Below, piece after piece: positions 1-13,100 of a stretch of DNA of 64,000 nt. Each line of letters begins with the position of its first letter. Positions within the stretch are counted from its first letter, which is position 1. Source of the DNA: Patiria pectinifera (Eukaryota; Echinodermata; Asteroidea; Valvatida; Asterinidae); contig CM057142.1 of NCBI GenBank assembly GCA_029964075.1, positions 32,800,392-32,864,391 of the forward strand, given 5' to 3'. The translations under genes and the position numbers were made by a program. The notes beneath the pieces are model-generated. The model saw only the letters and a list, made by a program, of their open reading frames with translations, did no database searches and was not told where the DNA came from.

Positions 1-942
1 AAATGTCTTCGAGCATTCCACAACCTCTTTAAGATCACACACTCATAACTATAATTCCACATTGGAAGAAATCAGCAGGAGAGAAAGCACAATGCAGAGA
101 TGCAAGAGAAGAGAAAAAGAGTACATTTAACTACTCAAGGCAGACACAAAACTGAAGGACAGCCTGCACAAACAGGTGCTAGTGGATTGGAGACATGCTT
201 TATATATGAGGACAGGCAATGCTCTAAAAGTTTTTTATGTTGTACTGGATGCAATCTACTGCCGAAATTTTACCGTCCCTATAATTCCCTGTTCTCCAGT
301 ACTCTTGGAATGCAATTTCAAGGTGCATCGGATCATTTGCCTTTAGTGCATTTTTTTTTTCGTTTGAAACAACGAGATTTCTCACAATCTTAAAAAGGTT
401 CCATAACAAGGTTTAGCTCAGTTTTAGCTCAAGTTCAAGTTTTAGCTCAGTTGCTGCTATAAATTTTGAGAAAACAGCATAAACATTTACACCATTTTTT
501 GGATAACTTAAGGGGATTTCACTGCTAGCGCATGTTACAAAAAGTGGCCCGTTGGCAGGGTTTTACCCTGTTTAAAACCATTTCAGGTGGAATAATTGCT
601 CAGGGGTATTTTGCACCAGTGCTATTTTCACTTTGAGCAAAGTTTCTGTCATTAAATCAGCAAGTATTTTTCCAGGTAATAACAAACGCTCCTACGTAGT
701 TTTAAATAATGGTGACACTGAGTAAAGATGTCATAAGGACACTGACGCACAAACTATTTTTTGAAAGATTGCACATTAGGGAGACTGACACTGAAGCACA
801 GAGGAGATACAAACTGACTAAAGATACAGTCATCTTCACTACAAACCAGAGTATCGGCTGAAGCTACAAGCTACCGCAGGAACAGAGAAGCAGCTCACGA
901 TGTCCACTGCCAAGAAGCAAACCTGTGAATGAGTGTACTTAC
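1..942. other. Last intron or 3' flank; terminal exon not found
   Basis: No stretch here resembles the last 20 or so residues of usherin or a class I PDZ ligand before a stop. A decayed copy of MITE family A may occupy about 315-490 (GGATCATTTGC plus GAGAAAACAG), too diverged to be sure. Confidence 0.4.
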
Positions 943-1167
943 ATCGGCCATACTAACCATGCCACTATCCTGTTTGGGGAGCAGCACGCGACTGTCCCAG
1001 CCCGAGTCGTCAAACTGCTTCATCTTCTCCGGCGTGGTGCCCCGGCTGTAGCTGAGGGGAGGCTGGGGCAGGCCCCCTTGGCTAGGATCCAGGAAGGTAG
1101 GGTTGATGTATGCGTTGCGAAGGCTGTGCATGCTGGCTGACCGACTGACGGCCTGAGGGATGGGGTC
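943..1167 (-). CDS. USH2A: Usherin exon 50: cytoplasmic tail
   Basis: 225 bp, codon boundary at both ends. DPIPQAVSRSASMHSLRNAY, SRGTTPEKMKQFDDSG, MVSMAD at the donor GCCGAT|GTAAGT. Serine-rich, with a spacing like the vertebrate tail. Reading past the donor gives a stop within 50 bases without any PDZ ligand, so a further exon is expected. Confidence 0.92.
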
Positions 1168-4100
1168 CTGGGGAGAGATATAGCAGACAACCATTAGCCA
1201 CTGGAGACAGAGTGGTGGACAAATCAATCACAAGTCAAATCACAAGTCTGGTTCAAGAGCTTTGGGTGAGCAAAGGCAATGCCTTTGTCATAGGTCACTT
1301 GAATAGCTAGTGACTTTACCCGACACTGAGTGACTTGTGATGGACTTGCGAAGACTGGACTTCAAATACGACTGCAGATAGTACGCTTCATAATTAATAA
1401 TAATAATATGTGGTGCTAATTATATAGCGCCTTATGTTTCAAAGCGCTTCATCATTATTACCCATCGCGATAGAATCGCGTCAACGCAGCTTGTGAAAAT
1501 TGTCCAATTACATGATCTACAAATGGACACAGAACGCGCAAAATCTGAGATAAACAAAACCTAACGTACACAATTCCATATGGTTGTTTAAGGGGCATGG
1601 CTAACTTGCAAATTGCAGTCATGGTAGAAGCGTTCTCGTCGCAGCCATGTTTCGATTAATTCTTCCACCACCACACACCACACACAACTCAACAACGTCC
1701 ATTACATACATATATCCATATTATGCCTAGAAATGGAAGTGGTTGGGAGGGTCAGAAACACAGGTCTTTTTTTCAAGACCTGCATCGACAGTTGTGTCTG
1801 CTGATGTTGACAGGCTTTCCACAGTAAAACAACATCTCCTCGCTGTGTGATGTGGACCTTGCACAGAATAACATCAAGGCACAACGATGTGTCCAGCAAT
1901 GGCTGGACTTCGTTTAAGTTTGTCTATGTTTGGACTCAAAAGGATAGGATTTATGGACCTATTATATGCAACTCTCTTATTGGCCAATTTTTTAGTGCAT
2001 CTGGGAAGTATCTAACTTGAATTCCAATATGTGTAAAATGTACTCCCCATACCAAGTGGAAGATCAAGCATGAAAAAGGCTTCAAATCATGAGTCCTCCT
2101 CTTAACAACATGCATGCCCAGTTGCAGTCTACTCACATGACCCTTGTTAAACCATGTTGACAAAATGCACAATGCCAGTGAATGATTGCTTGCATTTCTA
2201 ACTACTCTTGAAGGCCTTTGGATCGGGCTCTAAATAGTTGCCCAAAGTAGTCTGACAAAGTTAGTCAAACTACGGATGACCTTAGGTTACTCTCAAATTG
2301 CACTCCAGAACTCACCAGAATGCTCTCCGTCTCCGAATATTTCCCGCAGGTGTTGAAGGTGAAGTTGCCGCGTTGCTGCCGCGGGGGTAACGGTCGCCGC
2401 TCCCTCTCGTAGGGCTTGCGCGTACCCAGGCGACTCAAGACCACGGCAATCAGGATGAATAGAATGACCACGCCCACAAGGACCATGATGGCAATAAACC
2501 AGACCGTGTTGTACCATACCACTTGGGGCTCTCGCGTCGCATTGGGAGAATCTGACGTGAAGAAAAAGGAGAAAGACTCAAGAGCTTAAGTTTGTTTACT
2601 AACTTCTGTTAAAGTTATAGACAAGCGAAGGACCGCTGGTCAATTTGGGGTAGATTTGTGATGTAACTTAGGCCGCTGAGTCACAGAAAAAAAGGCCAGT
2701 GATCTCTAATCAAACTACCGTCAAAACATCATGATAACACCTGCCAGTCCCAGGTTTCTGATGTGAAATATTTGACTATTGATAACCAGCTTATTTCACT
2801 AGCTAGTCTCACATAGTCACACAGACTCCCCCGGAAAACAAGTGCGCATGCGCTACTTCTGCAGGCAATTACGGTCCACTCTCAGCCCCATGTGTTCTAC
2901 ATAGGGGGCCTACCACAAAAGAGCTGCCATGAAGTTGCACAAAAGTCTTGCTGCATGTTGTATGCTACTGGAAGAAATTTAAGAGTTTGGTTCGGAACTA
3001 CATGTACTATGAAACGTTTTGAATGTGCGCTACAAATATTAGGCCAAACAGGTGCGCGCGCATTACACAACAGCTGCAAGATTCCCTAGACATTGTTTCT
3101 GGCAGTTTGTTGGTAGAAGCCATTCATGTTCATACATGTACGTGCAGATGACATGACTGTAGAACAATCGGGAAACTTCAGATAGCTCACATTTTTTTTT
3201 ATCCATTCCCTTAAGATTCTGACTTGACAAAGATTTACTGTATAATGTGAACAAGAGGTATTAGTTTATCACTGGAGGGCAACATGGTACCCAAGGGGAA
3301 TACCTAGCATCCACTCGAAACGAAGTTTACCCCTACCTGGTGGTTGATATATGATGGTTGGATAGGACACTGATCCAACAGTGGTCTTACACATCACTGT
3401 CCACTCGTACTCTGCAAACACAGATCCAAACAAATCAAACATCATGTCAATGATTTATCAATGCCAGTTTGCTAATATATCAAATGTGAGTCTAGCAAAT
3501 TAATATAAGACAACCAATCAGCTAAGAAGTCTAAAACACACATTAAAGCTATAGTCCATCATTTGCAGCCATCCGAAAAAGTAACTGGCGTATTATTGTT
3601 GAAAAACATACTTGCTGAAAGATAGTAAGTGGACTAAACTCCCTGTGAAATGAATCTGTCTGGCAAGCTGTCATTTTGAAGTAATCAACAAAAGAAGGCC
3701 TTTCCAACGGTGCGTCTTAAGACGCACCGTAGGAACATTTAAATTAGTAGTTCGTTTTGTTATTCGGCGCAGCGCGCACAAGTATTGGAACGACGCACAC
3801 GCGCGCGCGGTTGCTATAATTCGTCGGATCAGTGCGCGACATCGCGTATAGCTGCAATTCAAAACATGATTCAGCAACTTTTGATTTGAAATTGAGATCC
3901 TAGAATGCTGTTTTTCTCGGAATATACAGCTGAAGCTGAGCTGAAACTTCATCAGGTTAGTTGTTCAGTATCCTTCATTAGATTTTGAACACTTATGTTG
4001 CTTCAAACGAACAAAATGCACAAATTACAAATGATGGACTATATCTTTAATCACACCAGAACTTTAATAAAATTATATCATACTTATGCAAACCTTTCAA

Positions 4101-7100
4101 CAATAAGCCACTTGGTGTGTTCCAAAAGAATTACAAAATGGTGCCATGGAGTCTGGGCTTCATTTCATGGTTCTGCTTCCCGTTAGTGAAAAACCTCTGC
4201 TTAGTGTAGCAGAACATTCTCTGCTTACGGTTAGCATATTTCATGGGTAGGTTTCTGTGCATGCGAACTTGGCTTCTGCGCATGCGTACATCCCACAACT
4301 ATTAAAGGATTCTGTGCTTACAGGGTTAAGCTCAGAATCTTTCTGCTAGCGCTGTTAGCAAAGAATGGTGATCGTAAGCATGGAATTCTGTGGTTAGCAG
4401 CGCCATGAAATTGGGCCCTGGTCTGAGAAGCTTATTTGCTTATCAATCTGCTAAGTGTAAACCATGGCCATGTACGTACGCTGTGCCTTCAGGGGCCGCC
4501 TGACGCCGGTGGCAATGCCGCTGTAGACCACATCTCCATTCTCCGTCAGCTGGTACTCCGTCAGCATGCCGTTGAGTCGGAAGCTACCCGCCCAGCTGAC
4601 ACTGATCAGCCTGCTGGTGGCGTTGGTCAAGATGGCTGGCTTGGTTTCAGGAACGTATTCTGGAACTGTATCAAAACAACAAAAAAGAAATGACAATCAA
4701 ACAAAGGCACTGACAATTCGTAAAACTGCCAACCTTATATTAGACAAAGCTTGTACAGATTATCAAAATCTGTTTGGGCCACTTTCTTCACCTTCTTGGT
4801 ATGTGAATGCCTTTCATTAGATACCAAGTGGCCCAACTTGGGATTCAAGTCCTTTTATTTAATTAGCTGTATCTCTGGACTGGGGTGTCCAAATGAGATG
4901 GGATAAAGACCATTGTGTAGAGTATTTACTACACCTTCAGACTCTATAGATAAGTTTTGCAAAAAGAGAGTGCTAGTATTTTAAATATTTATGGATTTAA
5001 TGCTACATTTTCTTTTAACCAGTTCACGCCGGGAATATTTTGACAAGAACAAAACGAGGCAAGGGATTACTTTTCACTTGACCTCAAGCCAGGCGGGTTG
5101 AAACCATCACCCTCGGACAGCACACTCATATTTCCGGCCTCGCTTGCTGCGAGCGGGTCGCAGACAGATATTTCCGGCCTCGCTCCCTGTGTGTTTTATC
5201 CGTCATCCGTTCCGAATACCGCAAAACCTTTGCGTGTATATACGTCCTCCAGGGCGATTTTAAACACCCTGTATTTTACCCAACCCTCCCCAAGTAGAAC
5301 TGAGTATTGTCTGTAAGGTGGTTGCTCGATCTGGTGAGACATGGCGCTTTCGCAACTTCTGTCAAACAAAAACAACCGCAGGAACTCTCGTTTCATCTAT
5401 CGTGCCTGCCACATACCTGCTCCCAGTGTCGCCTGCACGCTATCCGGCGACTGGACCGCACCCTCAGCGTTATAAGCCATCACCATGAACTGGTAGTTGG
5501 TGTAAGGCCGCAGCCCTGTGGCATTGTGGGCTAGCGCCAGGGCCTTGTCTATCCTCTGATAGCCGGCCTCTGTGCAGGGCTGGCTGAAGGGCTGGCTGGT
5601 GGGTGGGCAAGATGCTCTCATGTGAAGCTCATACCTGTATTTGAAGAAATATTTCCCAAATATTGTATATTTCTATATTATGATATTCAATTATAGTATG
5701 AATCCATACGTAGACATAAACTTGCCACCACTGAGCTGGAAAAACTAATGGCACGTTCTCTGTGCTCAAACTTTCAAAGTGGCATCATGATCCAGTGTAA
5801 AGTATTGAGGGCTTGGCTCCACACTCTTCAATCCTGCAAAATCCTCCCAAAAAACCCTAATTTAGAAGGGTTAGTGTTTCCATATACAGAATGAGTCTAA
5901 AAAAACGAAACCCAAATGTTGGGACCATTGTTTTAGTGAAGTTCTGCATGTAGCACTTTAAACAATCTAGGATATAAAAGCCCAATTCATGAGCTTTCTT
6001 TTCGTACAAAAATCATTCAAATCACTCATGTACTTTTCAAGTTACAGAATTTTAAACACAACCATCGTTTTAAGGTTCTGTCCACGGATCACAAAAAAGT
6101 TCAGTGTTCTTTCAGCAAAACCAAAACAAATCACATTGGGATGTGTGTGAATCATTTTCATTAGGGCTGAAAGAACACACACCTTTTTGTGGTTCGTGGA
6201 CAGAACTTTAAAACGGTGGTTGTGTTTAAAACTCTGTAACTTGAAAAGTACAAGAGTGATTTGACTGATTATTGTACTAAAAGAAAGCTTATGAATTGGG
6301 CTTTTATGCCGTAGATTTTGAAAGTGCTACATGCAGAACTTCAATAAAACAATAGTCCCAACATTTGGGTTTCGGTTTTTGGACTCACCCTGTATGTACC
6401 GAATGGTTAAGTGCAATGACAACACTTGTTTAGAAATTATTTTGTAGTAAACTAAGTGAAAGTGTGGCATACCACATTAGCAAATCTAAGCCATTGTAAA
6501 ACATAATACTCTATAACTTGTATACATTTCTTTTAACCCCTTAAGAACGGGTTATAATGGGGACATTCCTCCACACATAGAGCAAGTGGCCCGCATGACT
6601 GCACAGCCTTTGTGTGGTAGCGGGACTGCACAAAAGCAGCAGCTGTGGAACTACCCACTAGCTGTGTGCCACGGCATACCACATCTGGCAACTGCATTCC
6701 AATGAGGATTAGTGGCCGCGGCCATGACCGCTTCCCGGGCCCATGGGGTTAACAAGATTTCTGATAATTACATGAAGGAACACACAAGTGAATTCTTTCC
6801 AGTGCATTAATGTTTCTCTGTATCCCTGCATGCATGCGACTTTTGTATTGAGTTGTCCTTTTTTTTTTTAACTAATTATATTTAAAGGCACATAGGATCA
6901 TTTGCTTTTAAGACATTTTTATTCATTTCCAATAATAGCACTACTCAAAATCGAAAGAAAAAATTTCAAAACCTAACCTGTTGAACTTTCACCTCAGTGG
7001 ATATTACACTTTTCGAGAAAACTATGAAAACTCAAGCACGACCTTTTGATCACCAAACACGATTTCATCCATAGCACTCTTTGTTTCCCAAAATTGTTGG

Positions 7101-10100
7101 CATCCATCTACATTTCTTGATTTCTTCTAAACGACAGCAAGCCAGATAGAATAATTTCACGGGGTGTTTAGTACCAGTACAATCTTTAATCCAAGTAAGC
7201 TTTTTGTTAATATTTTGGAAGGTTACTTTTGGGATATATGCAAATGATCCTATATGCCTTTTAAATGAGAAGCGGAATTATGCCCATTACTAGTTTGATG
7301 CTAACCTGATGATAATTCCGTTGGTCTCGGCGGGTGGATCCCAGGCTACATGGATCCAGGTTGTGCCCACTTCAGTGACTGCCGGTGGAGCTATACCGCT
7401 AGGCAGGGCCTGGCTGGTCCTGACTATGGCCTGCTCACTGGTTGTACATCCCCCTGCTGTGCAAGCACTGACTGAGTAGGCGTAGACAGCGTAAGGCTGA
7501 AGCTGGCCGTCAGTGTAGCTGGTCAATGTGGTGATTATCAGCTAAAGGAGACAGATCATATTGCATATTATCTTCAAGTAAACTTGAATCCTCGATCCTG
7601 ATTGGTCGATCCATGGCAACAAGCCATGCTACATATAACCATGTAGCACGGCCTCGGTCCATACCGCACTTCGCTTTTCTAAGATGCGCGTGCCAATCCG
7701 TACAACACGCACGTGCAATAGGCCTCGGCCTTGTTGTTCCGTGTTCCACTCACGCTCGCGGGATAACTTATATTAATACTGTGCCCCTATCCAATAATAT
7801 TGGTGGCTCAAGACACTACATCGTAAATAAAATATTTACTTTAGCTTTCTGATGACTGACCATAAAGTTAAGTTTTGAAGGCCAACTTTGAAAACAGAAG
7901 TGATTCGCAATAGGGTGTGCAATGACGTGTTTATCTCAAAACCTCTGTTTATAAAATGCCCTACAGTTGAACAATCATGCGTCCTTTATAGTTTGCGTGG
8001 TACTACAGAAAAAGAATTACTTACAGTATAAATGTTTAATCATCATTCAGAGAAAAAAATACTATCTGGATCCTGTGCCTCAAAAAAAAAGCAAAAAGTG
8101 CTGAGTTTGTGTCTGCCAGTGCAAGCTGAAAACCCTTTGGTATCATCTACAAATGGCTGTTTACACTTTTCCCCATGACTTGCTGCAAAAAAAATGGCAT
8201 CTCTGTAGTAACCTTTTATAAGGGGGAGTGTGGCCTAGTGGTTAGGGTTCGTGACTCCTGATCAGAGGGTCAGGGGTTCGAATCCAGCAGCTGGTCAAAT
8301 GTTGTGTCCTTGGGCAAGCCTCTTCACCCCCACTAGCCTCTCTCCACCCAGGAGTATAAAATGGGTGCTGGTGTAGCGTGAATATCCGACTTTATATAAC
8401 TGACATACAGATCCTAGTCATTTGATTGGTGGAACTCACATCACGTGACATTCGTTATTGCTCCCATTCATGCCGCGGCTCAAAAAGTACTATCCGTCAT
8501 GGGGAATGGGAAATACTATTCAGGATCATGACGCGGTATTTGTGTGCAAAATGCATGCTGGTGAGCACGTTCAGCGTTGCGCGTAGCGCGTATTGTTCCA
8601 AAGAGCCAGCGCTACAGCGTTGGGTTCAAACATTTTCGTGAAGGGGTGGTTTGGAAGAGAGAAATACATTTTCCTCCAGTTTTGTATTGAAAAAAAAAGT
8701 TCAAATATATCAAATGACAAGGATCTCTATGTCAGTTATATAAAACAAATATTGAGTGGCTTTCAATTGTGAAATGGGAGGAATATTATCGCTCGGTAAA
8801 ATCTGGACTTTTCCAGTTCACTCGGCCTCGCCTCGTGAAATGGAAAAGTCCAGATTTTACCTTGCGATAATATTCCTCCCATTCCACGCTGAGCCACTCA
8901 ATATTTGTATACCATGAATTATGGGCTCATTGGTAGTATCGCGCATGCCTAAGTACGATAATATGCTATTTTTAGGATCATAATGAGAGAGTGACCTGCC
9001 ACGTGCGAGGGAATAACCAATAATAGGGAAAAGAAGTCGGATTTTCATAGGAGTCGGATTGTCATATGACACTGGCATTAGCTGGGGAGCAACCTGCGAT
9101 GGACTGGCATCCAATCCAGGGGGAAAAAGGGAAATCCTCGGTCGTTTCATGCCTAGGAAACCGGAGATAAATGCCGGCCTGATGAGTTATATGCTCGTGA
9201 CAGACTTTAATGCAGTAATCTTTTAGTGAAACACTATAATGTGAATTGCTACAGTTTCACTTCTTTCTGAAACCCCCCAAAAAAATCAAAACACAGAATA
9301 ACCTCAGTCTCGGTTGCATACCTCTGTTCCATTCCTGATGATTGTGTAACTTGAGATATCACCGTTGGGTTGGCTGGGGATAAGGATGTTGACTGTCAGG
9401 GTGGTGGGCCCAACATCCTGTAACTGAGGTGGTTGTAAGCCCTACAAATGGAAGAAATCAAACATTATTTAACAGGGCATTTTGGCCTGAAATCCCTGAA
9501 ATTTCATGTTTTGGATTCTTTACTAATACTATTTAAAACGTCTAGTTGAAAAGGAAACCGACCTAATGGCTTACCGTTTCCGAGAAAAAGACCCCCAAAA
9601 AACCCTGGTTGTTTACATCAAACATGACGGAGTACGCATACTTTTTTCTGTCGTTTTCATTCAATGTACGATACACATTGTGTGTGTCAGATAAATTACA
9701 CCAATATACAAAATCGTTTCTTACACGTCTGCAGAAGGTGACCTCTGTGCAGCTGGAATCACAACTAGCAATGAACAGCTGGATTTTTTGGGACAAAATT
9801 GTGACCCCCGAAATTAATTCTCGCATGGTTCTCGCAAGAATAACACAAAATATGCCCCGTTTTTAAAGGATGGTTGTGTGGACGTTTAGATTCTACTTTT
9901 AAATGCTCTTTCCATTTAATATCATTTCGTTTAAAACGTGTTTTGTGGCCCAATTGGGCGTATTCTAGGCCGTAATGTCCCTTTCATATAATGACAACAG
10001 TGTCAGACTGTCAGGCACAGAATAACAGGTGAACAACGTGATTATACTTCAGACATTTGTGATGCAATCAAGCTACATGCGCGTTTGTCAACCCCGGTCA

Positions 10101-13100
10101 AAATTTGTATTACAGATTTCGAAAGAGCACAATCTCAGCATCACTGCTGTGAAGTGATGAAGTGGCTCTATTTTGGCCTGTATCTCCAGAGAAATATTCC
10201 CGACAAACGACTCATTTAGCTTGATCACATCACATTTGGTATTAAACATAAGCGTATTTCATGGCAAGATTGTACTTATGATTATATGCACCTGGAGTGC
10301 TCTACGGTTGTGTAAATTTTTCTATGCACATTTTACCGCTGAAGTTTGTATGCTTTTTGCTGTGGAAGGAGGCACTGTTAGCAAAAAGAAAATGTAATTG
10401 GCTTCACAAGTCCATCACAAATTGGAACCTGGCATGAAGGAAGACACTAGAAATGTGGACCAGCATGAGAAAATTGAGGAGTTGCACTTTTACAAAGTCT
10501 GTCTTGAGCAGTTTCAACAAGGAGGCTTTCAATGATGACTTACCTGTGGTGGCGCCTCCAGCATTCTGACCGGCGCCCATGAGCTCGATGTCTCTCCTAC
10601 CGAGTTGATAGACGTCACCATGTACTCGTAGGTCTTGTCTGGAATCAGGGTGGGATCCAGATCGTTGTATCTGGTGTTGGGACCCTCGTAAATCAACACT
10701 GGATCGTCCCGGTTGTTTGTCTGGCGGTAGACTCGACGACGGTACAACTTGTAGCCAAGGATCAGGCCGTTAGGATTCTGCGGCAGACCCCATTCTGCCA
10801 GCACACCGCTGGCAACTCCTAGGTTGTCAGTGAGGGGCGTGAGGGTAGGGGCTAGCTGGTTACTGGGGGCATTCTCCAGGGTTCGGGCATGGGCACGGTC
10901 GCTCAGGGCACATCCAGTCAAGGTACAGGCCCCAATGCGGAATTCATACTCAGTGAAGAAATTAAGTCGTTCGACGTCATAACTGAACTGTTTTCCAGAG
11001 TATAGGATGTTTCCCTCTACATAAAGGGTGTAGTTTTGGATGTCTCCATTTGGGTAGATGGGGGGTAGCCAGGTTGCCCGGATGGAAGAAGAGGTGAGAA
11101 CTGTGAGGTCGGGAGGGTTCAGACCAGCAGGTGAGGAAGACGATGTCAAGACCGTCGCTGGATCACTGATGGCTAGTCCCTGGCTGTTGAAAGCTGTCAC
11201 CACGTAAGAATACTCCTGACCTGGAGTCAACCCCCGACCCCCGTCGCCGAAGTCCTGGAACCTTGTGGCATCACCATCATAGACAAGCTTGCCATCCCGA
11301 CGCAGCTCATAACGGAGGATCAAGCCATTGGGCATGTCTGGTTCTGTCCAAGATGCCTCAACTGAGATGGCACTAAGAGCTCGTAGAACGGGTGGATTCA
11401 TACCAACAGGCTGAGCTTCAAAAGGTCTGCTAAGTGTCGGGAGGCTCTCAGTGCAGCCTCCTGCTGTGCAAGCAGAGATCCTGAAGGAGTACTCTTGATA
11501 TGGAACTAGGCCAGTACTAGTGTGCTCCAAACCGGAGCCTGAGTAAACCACAACCCCGTCCGTTTTCAAGTCGTAGCGTATGATCTCTCCAGCATCCAGG
11601 GATGGGCTTGTCCAGCTAATCTGGATGGATGTTGAGCTGATCGGGACAGCCACTGGAGGTGCCACACTTCCTGGAGCTGTTTCCAGAGTCCGGATGTACG
11701 TTGGGTCACTCTCTGTGCAGCCACCGCCTGTGCATGCAGTGACGGTGTAGGCGTACAATGTGTAGGCCATCAAGCCCCGATCTGTGAACTGCCTGGGGGA
11801 ATCACTCTCAAAACTGAATGGAGCACTGTCGTTCCTCCCCAATAAGTAACCAGTGATGATTCCATTGGCCTGTGATGGCTCGGACCACTGGATCTGCAAG
11901 GTGGTGGGATCATTGGCCACATGTGAAACCACTGGAGGCAACACTCCTACTGGGGATGCCTCCTCTGTCCGCACCGACACCCAGGAACTCTCAGCCTGAC
12001 CGACGGCGTTCACAACCACAATGCGGTACTCATACAGCTTGTGCGGCTGCAGGGAGTAATCTGTGAAGCTGTATGCATCAGCATCAGTGTTGTACTCTTG
12101 GTGGACAACTCGAGTATCGGTGAAAAGACTGGAGTCAGTGTCACGCCTACGTCTGCTTGAAGTTGCTGTGCGTCTCACAATGTCGTACCGGAGAACCCTA
12201 CCATTAGCACTGACTGGTGGGCTCCAGAGGAGCTGCACTGACGCTGATGTGATTTCCCCAACAGTGGGTGGGGATTGGTTTGCAGGGGCAACTTCTGCTG
12301 TTATGACAGTTTGTGGTTGGCCTCGCCCGCAACCAATGCTTGTACAAGCTTCCAACACCACAACATACTCTGTGTATGGATCCAAACGTCGGAAGAGGTA
12401 CTCCCTTGTCAGGCCAACATAGATGGGTGTGATGAGGTAAACGTCTTCGTAGATACGGTATTCTTGGATGTGTCCATTGGGTTGTCCAGGCTCCGGCCAA
12501 CGTAACACCAGCGACCGGCCATCTGATTGCTGTACCACTGTGAACCCTCCGATCTCTGCAGGCACCCCCTCCTGGGTTGTGACTTGGCCCCATGGCCCGG
12601 CCGTCTCCCCAGCTCCATTGATAGCAACTATGCGCACCTGGTATGAAGTAAATGGAGACAGACCATAAAAGGTGGTCTGAAAGAGGCTTCCTTCAACAGT
12701 TGCGGCAGGAACAACCGGGTTAGGCAGGGTTGGATCACTGGACAGTTCCTGGTACTCCAGCCGGTATGCTGTTATGAGTCCATTTGGGAAGGCAGTTAGC
12801 TGCCAGCTGGCCATGATGGCATAGGAGCTGATGGCTACTAGCTCTGGCTGGGCCACACCTTGTGGAGGGGCCTCTAGGGTGCGGACATTAGCCCAGGGAC
12901 CTTCGTCCATCCCTTCGGAGTTATGCACTGTGATTCGGTACTCAAAGAGAGTAAATGGCGACAGTCCACCTCCTGCATTGGTGAAGCTTGTCTGAGCTGC
13001 GTCACCTTGATAAACAAGGTAGAGCTGGGCAGTGCCATACTGCCGCCGATACACCATATACCGGGTGATGTTCCCGTTGGGGTTTGTCGGAGGGTTCCAG

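Noticed and set aside
895-942. Extension of exon 50 to the in-frame stop (STLIHRFASWQWTS)
   Set aside because: It reads through a consensus GTAAGT donor and yields an ending unlike usherin tails. A retained-intron C-terminus cannot be excluded.
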